Origin: Paracoccaceae bacterium
Lineage (GTDB): Bacteria; Pseudomonadota; Alphaproteobacteria; Rhodobacterales; Rhodobacteraceae
Assembly (NCBI GenBank): GCA_007119835.1
Contig: SKOX01000353.1
Location: forward strand, 1 to 6,182
Length of the DNA stretch: 6,182 bases
Direction: 5' to 3'
Shown here one piece after another: positions 1-6,175 of this stretch. The position numbers and the translations under genes were made by a program. The notes under the pieces are model-generated. The model had not been told where the DNA came from. It searched no databases and worked only from the letters and a program-made list of their open reading frames with translations. Position 1 is the stretch's first letter; each line of letters opens with the position of its first letter.

Positions 1-486
1 ACCCGCTTCGCGCTCGCCCTCGGCGAGGCCCAGGAGCCCGGCGCGCCGCCGCGCTGGCGCTCGGGCGGCGTCATGCTCCAGCACATGCCGAAGGGCGCGA
101 CCCAGGCTGCCGCCGAACCCGCCGAGGAAAGCGGCCTCATGTCGGCCGAGGACATCGTCTCCGGCGACGACGCCGAGGACTGGCGCCGCGCAACCATGCT
201 GCTCGGCACCGTCGAGGAGACCGAGCTGATCGGCCCCACCGTCGGCGCCGACCAGCTGCTCCTGCGCCTCTTCCACGAGGAACGCCCCCGGGTCTTCCCC
301 GCCCAGCCGGTCCGCTTCGGCTGCACCTGCTCGCGCGAGCGGGTGATGCGCTCGCTCGCGGTCTACCCGCCCGCCGAGCTCGCCGAGATGACGACGCCTC
401 AGGGGACGATCACCGCGGACTGCCAGTTCTGCGGCGCGCACTACCGGATCAATCCCGCGGACCTTCCGTCCCGGACGGACGGTTGA
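1..486 (+). CDS. hslO: Hsp33 redox-regulated chaperone, C-terminal part (5' end outside window)
   Basis: Partial gene: the reading frame is open from base 1 and ends at TGA 484-486, giving 161 residues, about half of a typical Hsp33. Hsp33 is a cytoplasmic holdase chaperone, known to be switched on when oxidative stress releases zinc and forms disulfides. The diagnostic redox switch is visible: CTC at fragment residues 108-110 and CQFC at 141-144, giving CXC-X30-CXXC, within the family's usual spacing. The segment GGVMLQHMP (residues 22-30) matches the conserved stretch that closes the N-terminal domain. It is followed by an acidic linker with EDW near 59-61, and by the RVFPAQPVRFGC segment leading into the zinc domain. 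All four zinc cysteines are present and there is no frameshift. The first ATG in frame (73) is internal and is not the real start. The gene points toward argF rather than following it. Identification is firm; the missing N-terminal half cannot be judged. Confidence 0.95.
   Translation, partial: TRFALALGEAQEPGAPPRWRSGGVMLQHMPKGATQAAAEPAEESGLMSAEDIVSGDDAEDWRRATMLLGTVEETELIGPTVGADQLLLRLFHEERPRVFPAQPVRFGCTCSRERVMRSLAVYPPAELAEMTTPQGTITADCQFCGAHYRINPADLPSRTDG
465..479 (+). terminator. Small hairpin at the 3' end of hslO, possible weak terminator
   Basis: TCCGTC (465-470) and GACGGA (474-479) form a perfect 6-bp stem with a 3-base loop, five bases before the hslO stop codon. No T-run follows, so it is not a classical intrinsic terminator. 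It could slow polymerase or protect the 3' end, or it may simply reflect GC-rich coding sequence. No better terminator is visible before the transporter genes, so readthrough from hslO into them is possible. Confidence 0.2.
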
Positions 487-518
487 CCCCCCGGTAAGCC
501 GCGCCGGCGGATCGCGGG

Positions 519-547
519 TTGCGGCCTGTGGTGATCGCTTCTACCAT
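519..547 (+). promoter_or_regulatory. Possible sigma-70-type promoter for the TAXI TRAP operon
   Basis: TTGCGG (519-524) and TACCAT (542-547) are separated by 17 bases. The second box keeps four of six consensus -10 positions. The first keeps only the TTG of the -35 box, which is common in GC-rich alphaproteobacteria. Transcription would start near 554, giving a leader of about 115 bases before the binding-protein gene. A dyad (524-553) overlaps the spacer and -10 region. This is pattern matching in GC-rich DNA and remains tentative. Confidence 0.28.
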
Positions 548-553
548 CCAGGC
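524..553. promoter_or_regulatory. Interrupted dyad overlapping the possible promoter; candidate operator
   Basis: GCCTG (524-528) pairs with CAGGC (549-553), and TGGT (529-532) pairs with ACCA (543-546), with an unpaired TC at 547-548 and a 10-base centre. The symmetry could be a repressor or activator site covering the candidate -10 box. No regulator gene is present in the window to pair with it, so a role as operator is inference only. Confidence 0.25.
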
Positions 554-565
554 ATGTAACGGCGC

Positions 566-588
566 CCGTTGAGACACCGTGCCAACGG
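566..588. repeat. Inverted repeat in the TRAP operon leader
   Basis: CCGTTG (566-571) and CAACGG (583-588) are perfect 6-base inverted repeats separated by 11 bases. It lies just downstream of the candidate promoter, so it could be a second protein-binding site or a leader stem-loop. The TTG-N11-CAA core loosely recalls LysR-type sites, but the spacing does not match the standard T-N11-A box. Chance is not excluded. Confidence 0.25.
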
Positions 589-631
589 CGACGGACGCCG
601 CGACCAATGAAATCAAGGGCTGCCGCCGGAC

Positions 632-661
632 CCTCTGCCCGGGCGGACCAGCCCGCAGAGG
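632..661 (+). promoter_or_regulatory. Leader hairpin overlapping the Shine-Dalgarno of the TAXI binding-protein gene
   Basis: CCTCTGC (632-638) pairs perfectly with GCAGAGG (655-661). Inside it, GGGC (641-644) pairs with GCCC (651-654) around the 6-base loop GGACCA, leaving CC (639-640) as a bulge. That makes 11 base pairs, mostly G-C. The right arm takes up the first five bases of the Shine-Dalgarno AGAGGAGG (657-664), leaving only AGG free. The pairing is read directly from the sequence. That it limits translation of the binding protein is inference. Confidence 0.5.
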
Positions 662-671
662 AGGAATATCG

Positions 672-1652
672 ATGTCCCACATGCTCAGACTACCCGCCGC
701 GCTGGCCGCCTGCGCCGCGCTCGCGTGGCCCGCCTTCGCCCAGGAGGACCGCGAGGGCTGGCCCAGCGACCTCACGATCGGCACGGCGAGCCAGGGCGGC
801 ACCTACTTCGTCTACGGCAACGGCATGGCGTCCTTCATCGGCGAGAGCCTCGGCATCAGCGCCTCGGGCGAGGTGACCGGCGGCCCGGTCCAGAACGTCA
901 CCCTTGTCGAGTTCGAGGAGCACGACATCGGCCTCGTCACCATGGGCCCGGCCCGCGAGGCCTGGGAGGGCGAGAGCGAACTCTCGCCGGGCCATGAGCA
1001 CCGCACCATCCGCGCGCTGTTCCCGATGTACCAGACGCCGTTCCAGGTGATCACGCTGGCGGGCTCGGGCATCGAGAGCGTCTCCGATCTCGACGGCCGC
1101 CGCGTCTCCGTAGGACCGGCGGGCGGCACCCCCGGCACCTACTGGCCGCGCTTCTTCGAGGCGCTCGACCTCAACGTCTCCGTGCAGTACGCCGGCGCCT
1201 CCGACGCCGCCGGCCAGCTCCAGGACGGACTGATCGACGCCTTCGCCTTCGCCGCCGGCGTGCCGATCGCCGCCTTCGCCGAGCTCGCCGTCACCACCAG
1301 CGTGCGGATGTTCGGCCTGACGGAGGAGGAGCGCGAGCGGGTGCTGGAGGTCGAGACGGCACTGTCGGAGTTCACCATCGAGGCGGGCACCTATCCCGGC
1401 CACGACTACGACCAGCCGACGGTGGCGATGTGGAACTTCGCGATCGCCCACGAGGACATGCCCGAGAGCCTCGCCTACGAGCTCACCAAGCTCGTGCTCG
1501 AGAACAACGAGCGCATGATGCAGATCCACGCCACGGCGGAGGAGACGGTTCCGGAGAACGCGGAGCACAACACCGTCATCCCGTTCCACCCCGGCGCCGT
1601 GCGCTACTACGACGAGATCGGCGTCGAGATCCCCGAGGATCTCCGCGGCTAA
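672..1652 (+). CDS. TAXI-family TRAP transporter solute-binding protein, secreted
   Basis: Periplasmic receptor of a TRAP transporter of the TAXI class, which captures a solute and hands it to the permease encoded next. The protein has 326 residues, usual for the family. ATG 672 is chosen because a strong Shine-Dalgarno, AGAGGAGG at 657-664, sits seven bases upstream and a clean signal peptide follows: a short start with one Arg, a hydrophobic Ala/Leu core, and AFA at 21-23 with likely cleavage before Gln24. A GTG at 579 in the same frame would add 31 hydrophilic residues before the signal and is unlikely. The mature protein begins with the TAXI-type first strand and glycine-rich loop, TIGTASQGGTYFVYGNG, followed by the SDLDGRRVSVGPAGGTPGT region of the second lobe. 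The mature chain is strongly acidic: I count about 49 Asp/Glu against about 14 Arg/Lys, with one lysine. TAXI proteins of known ligand bind glutamate/glutamine or related carboxylates; the ligand here is unknown. Confidence 0.94.
   Translation: MSHMLRLPAALAACAALAWPAFAQEDREGWPSDLTIGTASQGGTYFVYGNGMASFIGESLGISASGEVTGGPVQNVTLVEFEEHDIGLVTMGPAREAWEGESELSPGHEHRTIRALFPMYQTPFQVITLAGSGIESVSDLDGRRVSVGPAGGTPGTYWPRFFEALDLNVSVQYAGASDAAGQLQDGLIDAFAFAAGVPIAAFAELAVTTSVRMFGLTEEERERVLEVETALSEFTIEAGTYPGHDYDQPTVAMWNFAIAHEDMPESLAYELTKLVLENNERMMQIHATAEETVPENAEHNTVIPFHPGAVRYYDEIGVEIPEDLRG
1626..1643 (+). other. Hairpin in the last codons of the TAXI binding-protein gene
   Basis: GAGATCC (1626-1632) and GGATCTC (1637-1643) form a perfect 7-bp stem with the 4-base loop CCGA, ending seven bases before the stop codon. 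Together with the longer hairpin at 1664-1689 it makes two stems in tandem at the gene junction. It lies in translated sequence, so it would fold only between ribosomes; a role in mRNA 3'-end protection is inferred. Confidence 0.35.
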
Positions 1653-1663
1653 GACCGAACCCC

Positions 1664-1689
1664 GGCGGGAGCGGCCAGCCGCTCCTGCC
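1664..1689 (+). promoter_or_regulatory. Strong intercistronic hairpin between binding-protein and permease genes
   Basis: Bases 1664-1674 pair with 1679-1689 over 11 positions, ten Watson-Crick pairs and one G-T wobble (1667-1686), closing a 4-base CCAG loop. It begins eleven bases after the binding-protein gene ends and stops 33 bases before the permease start. No T-run follows, so full termination is unlikely. Stems placed like this after binding-protein genes commonly protect the upstream message from 3' exonucleases or attenuate the downstream gene. This fits the need for many more receptor than permease molecules, though the role here is inferred. Confidence 0.55.
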
Positions 1690-1722
1690 CACCATGAACG
1701 ACAGCTTCGGGGGGGACGTCCG

Positions 1723-3921
1723 ATGTCGCAGGCCGCGCCGGAACACGATCGCGCCGTTTCGGGCGCACCGTCCCTCGTCGAACAGCAGGCCGCCACCGCC
1801 GCGGTCGACGCCGAGCCGACCTCGGCGAACCAGCACGTCTACCTCGGGTGGCGCGGCTACCTGATCGGTTTCGGCTGCATCGCCTACACGCTCTTCCACA
1901 TCCTGGTGATGAACGTCTGGCCGCTCGAGCCGTGGGCCTACCGGCTCATCCACATCATGGGCGGCCTCGTCCTCGGCTTCCTCCTGTTCTCGTCGGGCCG
2001 TGTCGATACGGACGGCCGCGCGTTTTCCCGCTCGCCCGCCAGTCTCGTCCTGCTGGGGCTTTCGGCTGCCGGCATCCTCTACGGCCTCGCCTGCATGATC
2101 GCGATATGGGTCGGCTGGTATGCCGCCGGCATCGCCCGGCCCGAGCCGTGGCTGACCGAGACCTTCGGCATCCCGCTGCTGGCAGGCACGGCGCTCGCGC
2201 TCGTCCATGCCTGGTTCTTCCCCGACCGCCGGCTCCACCGGGCGAACCCGGCCGACATCCTGCTCGCGCTCGCCTCGGTCGCGGCGATCCTCTATCTCAT
2301 CTTCCACGCGCCGCAGCTCCGGATGCGCGCCGGCATGCCGATGGCGCTCGAAGCCGACATGTGGGCGGCGATCACCGGCATCGTGCTGATCCTCGAGCTC
2401 ACCCGCCGGCTCGCCGGCCTCGCCCTCGTCATCATCGCCGCGATCTTCATCGCCTATTCGTTCCTCGGGCCGTGGATGCCCGGCTTCCTCGAGCACCGCG
2501 GCTACACCGCCAAGCGCTTCTTCACCTACGTCTTCACCGACACCGGCATCCTCGGCGCGCCGATCGCGATCTCGTCGACCTACATCATCCTGTTCGTGAC
2601 CTTCGCCGCCTTCCTCCAGGCGAGCCGGGTGGGCCAGTATTTCGTCAACTTCGCCTTCGCCGCCGCGGGCCACACCCGCGGCGGGCCGGCCAAGGTCGCG
2701 ATCTTCGCCTCGGGCCTGATGGGCATGATCAACGGCACCTCGGCCGGCAACGTCGTCTCCACCGGCTCGCTGACGATCCCCCTGATGAAGAAGGTCGGCT
2801 ACAAGCCGCAGACCGCCGCCTCGGTCGAGGCCGCCGCCTCGTCGGGCGGGCAGATCATGCCGCCGATCATGGGCGCCGGCGCCTTCATCATGGCCGAGAT
2901 CACCGGCATCCCCTACATGGAGATCGTCTGGGCGGCGCTGATCCCGGCGGTCCTCTACTTCGTCTCGGTCTATTTCATGGTCGACCTCGAGGCGACCAAG
3001 CGCGGCATGAAGGGCCTGCCCCGCTCCGAGCTGCCGCAGTTCAACAAGCTGGTCCGGCAGCTCTACCTGTTCCTGCCGATCATCGTGCTGATCTACGCGC
3101 TCTTCGCCGGCTACTCGGTGATCCGCGCCGGCACGCTCGCCATGGCTTCGGCCGCTGTCGTCTCGTGGCTGACCCCGCACTGGATGGGCCCGAAGCAGAT
3201 CCTCTATGCCTTCGAGATCGCCGCGCGCATGGTGCTGCAGCTCGTCGCCGTCTGCGCCGCCGCCGGCATCATCGTCGGCGTCATCGCGCTCACCGGCATC
3301 GGCACCCGCTTCTCGTCGCTGCTGCTCGGCGTCGCCGACCAGAGCCAGTTCCTCGCGCTGTTCTTCGCGATGCTGGTCTCGATCATCCTCGGGATGGGCA
3401 TGCCGACGACGGCGGCCTACGCGGTGGCGGCCTCGGTGATCGCGCCGGGCCTCATCAACCTCGGCGTGCCGGTGCTGGTCGCGCATTTCTTCATCTTCTA
3501 CTATGCGGTGATGTCGGCGATCACGCCCCCGGTGGCGCTCGCCGCCTATGCCGGCGCCGCCATTGCCCGATCCGACCCGATGAGGACCTCGGTCGAGAGC
3601 TTCAAGTTCGGCCTCGCCGCCTTCGTGGTGCCGTTCATGTTCTTCTACTCGAACGAAATCCTGATGCAGGGCACCTGGACCGAGATCCTCCCCGTGTTCA
3701 TCACCGCGCTGATCGGCATCTTCCTGCTGGCGACCGCGGTCCAGGGCTACTTCGTCGGTCTCCTGCACCCGGTGCTGCGCGGCGTCCTGCTGGTCGGCGC
3801 GCTGTCGATGATCGCCGGCGGCTGGCTCACCGATGTGATCGGGATCGGAACCGCCGTGCTGGTCTTCGTCCTCCAGAAGCGCCTCATCACCCCCGACACC
3901 GCTGCGCGCGGCCTCGACTGA
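1723..3921 (+). CDS. TRAP transporter fused permease (DctQ-DctM type), TAXI-associated
   Basis: Inner-membrane permease of a TAXI-type TRAP transporter, which moves the solute delivered by the binding protein using an ion gradient. The 732 residues carry the small (DctQ-like) and large (DctM-like) subunits as one chain, as is usual for TAXI systems. After a hydrophilic start of about 40 residues, hydrophobic segments appear near 45-65, 75-91, 107-131, 148-166, 178-196 and 212-248, then the DctM-like core. Core signatures are GLMGMINGTSAGNVVSTGS (331-349), SSGGQIMPPIMGAGAF (373-388), GMGMPTTAAYAVAA (557-570) and AITPPVALAAYAG (599-611), with a final hydrophobic stretch at 685-717. ATG 1723 follows a G-rich ribosome site (GGGGGGGA, 1709-1716) by six bases. 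The gene lies 70 bases after the binding-protein gene on the same strand, so the two are probably one operon. The frame is intact and the length normal. Substrate and coupling ion are unknown; Na+ is usual for characterised TRAP systems. Confidence 0.95.
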   Translation: MSQAAPEHDRAVSGAPSLVEQQAATAAVDAEPTSANQHVYLGWRGYLIGFGCIAYTLFHILVMNVWPLEPWAYRLIHIMGGLVLGFLLFSSGRVDTDGRAFSRSPASLVLLGLSAAGILYGLACMIAIWVGWYAAGIARPEPWLTETFGIPLLAGTALALVHAWFFPDRRLHRANPADILLALASVAAILYLIFHAPQLRMRAGMPMALEADMWAAITGIVLILELTRRLAGLALVIIAAIFIAYSFLGPWMPGFLEHRGYTAKRFFTYVFTDTGILGAPIAISSTYIILFVTFAAFLQASRVGQYFVNFAFAAAGHTRGGPAKVAIFASGLMGMINGTSAGNVVSTGSLTIPLMKKVGYKPQTAASVEAAASSGGQIMPPIMGAGAFIMAEITGIPYMEIVWAALIPAVLYFVSVYFMVDLEATKRGMKGLPRSELPQFNKLVRQLYLFLPIIVLIYALFAGYSVIRAGTLAMASAAVVSWLTPHWMGPKQILYAFEIAARMVLQLVAVCAAAGIIVGVIALTGIGTRFSSLLLGVADQSQFLALFFAMLVSIILGMGMPTTAAYAVAASVIAPGLINLGVPVLVAHFFIFYYAVMSAITPPVALAAYAGAAIARSDPMRTSVESFKFGLAAFVVPFMFFYSNEILMQGTWTEILPVFITALIGIFLLATAVQGYFVGLLHPVLRGVLLVGALSMIAGGWLTDVIGIGTAVLVFVLQKRLITPDTAARGLD

Positions 3922-3925
3922 GGGC

Positions 3926-3951
3926 GGCGCGGGCGCGCCAGGCGCCGCGCC
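3926..3951 (+). terminator. GC-rich hairpin just after the permease stop
   Basis: GGCGCG (3926-3931) pairs with CGCGCC (3946-3951), and GCGC (3933-3936) with GCGC (3942-3945), leaving one bulged G at 3932 and a 5-base loop. This gives ten base pairs, all G-C, starting four bases after the permease stop. There is no T-run, so by itself it looks more like an mRNA 3'-end stabiliser or a pausing site than a classical intrinsic terminator. Confidence 0.4.
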
Positions 3952-3964
3952 AGGCAGGCGAGCA

Positions 3965-3996
3965 GCTTTCCAGCCGGTCAGCGCCGGCAGGAAAGC
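3965..3996. terminator. Long hairpin between convergent genes; probable bidirectional terminator
   Basis: GCTTTCC (3965-3971) pairs with GGAAAGC (3990-3996), and GCCGG (3973-3977) with CCGGC (3984-3988), separated by an A-A mismatch and closing a 6-base loop. Twelve pairs in a symmetric stem lie between the 3' ends of the permease gene (+) and argF (-), so the structure can form in transcripts from either side. Neither side has a T-run, so efficiency without other factors is uncertain. The position and stem quality make it the best terminator candidate in the window. Confidence 0.5.
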
Positions 3997-4063
3997 CAAT
4001 AGAACTCAATGAGATGCGCTGCCGTCTAGGCGTGTACGCTGGCCTGCGCGACCGGCCGCCCCC
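3997..4063. other. Short non-coding stretch downstream of argF, locally less GC-rich
   Basis: Between the convergent hairpin and the argF stop, the first 30 or so bases contain A/T-richer sequence (for example AATAGAACTCAATGAGAT at 3998-4015) unlike the surrounding DNA. No gene, RNA gene or convincing promoter is seen. A minor GCGT-GT-ACGC symmetry lies at 4030-4039. It may simply be an unconstrained spacer. Confidence 0.4.
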
Positions 4064-4990
4064 TCAGACCTCGAGACACCAGCGCAGGATGGCCTTCTGG
4101 GCGTGGAGCCGGTTCTCCGCCTCGTCGAAGACGACGGAGGCCGGCCCGTCCATCACCTCCGAGGTCACCTCCTCGCCCCGATGCGCCGGCAGGCAGTGCA
4201 TGAAGAGCGCCCCCGGCTTCGCCGCCGCCATCAGCCGGGCGTCTACCTGGTAAGACCGCAGCAGGTTGTGCCGCCGCTCCCGCGCCGAGACCGGATCGTG
4301 CATCGAGACCCAGGTATCGGTAACGATGCAGTCCGCCCCCGCCACCGCCCGGTGCGGGTTCCGGTCGATCTCGACCCGCCGCCCGGCTTCCCGCGCGAAG
4401 GCCACCGCCTCGGCATCCGGGTCGAGCGTCTCCGGCCCCGTGAAGGTCAGGTCGAAGCCGAATCGCCCCGCAGCATGCAGCCAGGAGGTGCAGGTGTTGT
4501 TGCCGTCCCCGGACCAGACGACCTTCGAACCCGCGATCGACCCGCGATGCTCCTCGTAGGTCATCACGTCGGCCATGATCTGGCAGGGATGGCTGCGGTT
4601 GGTCAGGCCGTTGATCACCGGCACCGTCGCATGCTCGGCCATCTCCGCGAGCGTCGTCTCCTCGAAGGTCCGGATCATGATGAGGTCGACATAGCGCGAG
4701 ATCACCCGTGCGGTGTCCGCCACGGTCTCGCCATGCCCGAGCTGCATCTCGGCGCCCGACAGCACCATCGTCTCGCCGCCCATCTGGCGAACGCCCACGT
4801 CGAAGGAGATCCGCGTCCGCGTCGAGGGCTTCTCGAAGATCAGCGCCACCATCCGGCCGGCCAGCGGCCGCTCGGCGTCCGGCACCGCCTTCGGCTGGCC
4901 GTCGCGCGCGCCCTTCATGGCGCGGGCGGCGCCGATGATGCCGCGCAGTTCGTCCGCCGGGGTCGTGTGGATGTCGAGGAAATGCCTCAT
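4064..4990 (-). CDS. argF: Ornithine carbamoyltransferase (anabolic)
   Basis: Cytoplasmic enzyme that joins carbamoyl phosphate and ornithine to make citrulline and phosphate in arginine biosynthesis. The 308-residue product has the normal family length and every expected signature: the carbamoyl-phosphate site STRTR at 56-60, RTFE at 107-110, HPCQ at 134-137, the ornithine-binding DTWVSM at 225-230, and [11 protein letters not shown] at 265-275 with the active-site Cys266. The start ATG (4990-4988) overlaps the argD stop as ATGA, and AGAGG (5002-4998), inside the end of argD, lies seven bases upstream. Translation is therefore probably coupled to argD, with its own ribosome site as well. Longer in-frame extensions upstream would overlap argD heavily and lack the family start. 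Pairing with argD argues for the biosynthetic rather than the arginine-deiminase pathway enzyme. It converges on the TRAP permease gene. Confidence 0.98.
   Translation of the reverse strand: MRHFLDIHTTPADELRGIIGAARAMKGARDGQPKAVPDAERPLAGRMVALIFEKPSTRTRISFDVGVRQMGGETMVLSGAEMQLGHGETVADTARVISRYVDLIMIRTFEETTLAEMAEHATVPVINGLTNRSHPCQIMADVMTYEEHRGSIAGSKVVWSGDGNNTCTSWLHAAGRFGFDLTFTGPETLDPDAEAVAFAREAGRRVEIDRNPHRAVAGADCIVTDTWVSMHDPVSARERRHNLLRSYQVDARLMAAAKPGALFMHCLPAHRGEEVTSEVMDGPASVVFDEAENRLHAQKAILRWCLEV
4987..4990 (-). other. ATGA stop-start overlap coupling argD to argF
   Basis: On the - strand the bases ATGA contain both the argF start ATG and the argD stop TGA. Such overlaps let a terminating ribosome restart on the next gene, which would keep the two arginine enzymes at similar levels. 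Seen directly; the coupling is inferred from the arrangement. Confidence 0.9.
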
Positions 4991-6162
4991 GCCGCCGCCT
5001 CTATCGCCTGCGCCGCCCGGTCGAGCCGCGCGAGTCCGTCGTCCGCCTCCGCCTCGGTCAGCGTCAGCGGCGGCAGGATGCGCACCACGTTGTCGCCGCC
5101 CGGCACCGTCAGCACCCGCGCCTCGTAGCCCGCGCGCACCACCTCGACGTTCGGCACCCGGCACTTCAGCCCGAGCATCAGCCCCTGCCCGCGAACGGCC
5201 TCGAAGACCTCGCCGCGGGAGGCGACGAGCCCCTCGAGCCCCTGCCGCAGCCGCCCGGCCGTCCGGCTCACCTGGTCGAGGAAGCCCGGCCGGGTCATCT
5301 CGTCCATCACCGCGACCCCGACCGCACAGGCGAGCGGGTTGCCGCCGTAGGTGCTGCCATGGGTGCCCGCGGTCATGCCGGACGCGGCCGCCTCGGTCGC
5401 GAGGCAGGCGCCCAGCGGGAAACCGCCGCCGATCCCCTTGGCCACCGCCATTATGTCGGGCGCTACGCCGGCCCATTCATGGGCGAAGAGCCGCCCCGTG
5501 CGCCCCATCCCGCACTGGATCTCGTCGAGGATGAGCAGGATCCCGTGCTCGTCGCAGAGCGCACGGAGGCCCCTCAGACACTGGACGGGCAGCGGCCGGA
5601 TGCCGCCCTCGCCCTGCACCGGCTCGATCATGATCGCCGCGGTCTCCGGTCCGATGGCGGCCTTCAGCGCGTCGTGGTCGCCCCAGGGCAGGATGTCGAA
5701 GCCCGGCAGCAGCGGCCCGAAGCCCTCGGTCAGCTTCGCCGAGCCCGCCGCCGAGATCCCGGCGATCGTCCGCCCGTGGAACGAGCCCTCGAAGGTCACG
5801 ATCCGGTGCCGCGCCTCGCCCTTCGCGTGGAAATGCCGCCGTGCCATCTTGATGGCGCACTCGACCGCCTCGGCGCCCGAGTTGGTGAAGAACGCCGTGT
5901 CCGCGAAGGTCGAGGCCACCAGACGCTCCGCCAGCGCCTGCTGGTTCGGGACCTCGTAGAGGTTCGAGGTGTGCCAGAGCTTGCCGGCCTGCTCCCCGAG
6001 TGCGCGCACCAGCGCCGGATGGCAATGCCCGAGCGCGTTGACGGCGATCCCGGCGGCGAGGTCGAGATAACGCTCACCGTCGCCCGTGAAGAGCCAGGCG
6101 CCCTCGCCGCGCTCGAAGGCCATCGGCGCACGGGCATAGGTGGGCAGGACGGGCGCGATCAC
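4987..6162 (-). CDS. argD: Acetylornithine aminotransferase (PLP-dependent, class III)
   Basis: Cytoplasmic aminotransferase that makes N-acetylornithine from N-acetylglutamate semialdehyde with glutamate as amino donor; family members often also act on succinyldiaminopimelate in lysine synthesis. Counting from GTG 6162, the 391 residues are full length. Class III motifs are clear: TNSGAEA (93-99) for cofactor phosphate, GSFHGRT (126-132), EPVQGEGG (180-187), [12 protein letters not shown] (212-223) with the Asp that contacts the pyridine nitrogen, the PLP lysine K242 in AKGIGGGFP, and [10 protein letters not shown] (269-278). Two adjacent GTG codons could start it, 6165-6163 or 6162-6160. 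The second is preferred because AGAGGA (6175-6170) then lies seven bases away rather than four, and the protein begins MIAPVLPTY, the usual family start. The only nearby ATG (6167-6165) is out of frame and meets a stop after two codons. It is the upstream partner of argF, with a four-base overlap; its promoter lies beyond the window. Confidence 0.96.
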   Translation of the reverse strand: MIAPVLPTYARAPMAFERGEGAWLFTGDGERYLDLAAGIAVNALGHCHPALVRALGEQAGKLWHTSNLYEVPNQQALAERLVASTFADTAFFTNSGAEAVECAIKMARRHFHAKGEARHRIVTFEGSFHGRTIAGISAAGSAKLTEGFGPLLPGFDILPWGDHDALKAAIGPETAAIMIEPVQGEGGIRPLPVQCLRGLRALCDEHGILLILDEIQCGMGRTGRLFAHEWAGVAPDIMAVAKGIGGGFPLGACLATEAAASGMTAGTHGSTYGGNPLACAVGVAVMDEMTRPGFLDQVSRTAGRLRQGLEGLVASRGEVFEAVRGQGLMLGLKCRVPNVEVVRAGYEARVLTVPGGDNVVRILPPLTLTEAEADDGLARLDRAAQAIEAAA

Positions 6163-6169
6163 CACATGA

Positions 6170-6175
6170 TCCTCT
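6170..6175 (-). promoter_or_regulatory. Shine-Dalgarno of argD that decides between two GTG starts
   Basis: AGAGGA on the - strand is the only good ribosome site before argD. Its seven-base gap to GTG 6162 is better than the four-base gap to GTG 6165, so the shorter protein is preferred by one residue. Confidence 0.6.

Noticed and set aside
579..671. Longer form of the TAXI binding protein starting at GTG 579
   Set aside because: It would place 31 hydrophilic residues before the signal peptide and has no good ribosome site, whereas ATG 672 has a strong one at seven bases.
690..1796. Antisense reading frame of 368 codons opposite the TAXI binding-protein gene
   Set aside because: Low-complexity Arg/Gly/Ala/Asp-rich product with no recognisable family. 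The opposite strand encodes a protein with a signal peptide, ribosome site and TAXI motifs.
1576..3999. Antisense reading frame of 807 codons opposite the permease gene
   Set aside because: Its product is extremely rich in Asp, His, Arg, Glu and Gly with no domain or hydrophobic core, as expected when the complement of a GC-rich membrane-protein gene stays open by codon bias. The + strand frame has full TRAP signatures.
1848..4253. 801-codon + strand frame overlapping the permease gene and the end of argF
   Set aside because: Arg/His/Pro/Ala-rich shadow frame that crosses two real genes and the terminator region; no ribosome site or family features.
4991..5476. Longer argF starting far upstream in the same frame
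   Set aside because: The extension overlaps argD by almost 500 bases and is Gly/Arg/Ala-rich. The known family start and a ribosome site occur at 4990.
4103..5534. + strand frames opposite argF and argD (about 340 and 270 codons)
   Set aside because: Both lie antisense to genes with complete catalytic motifs and have biased, featureless composition.
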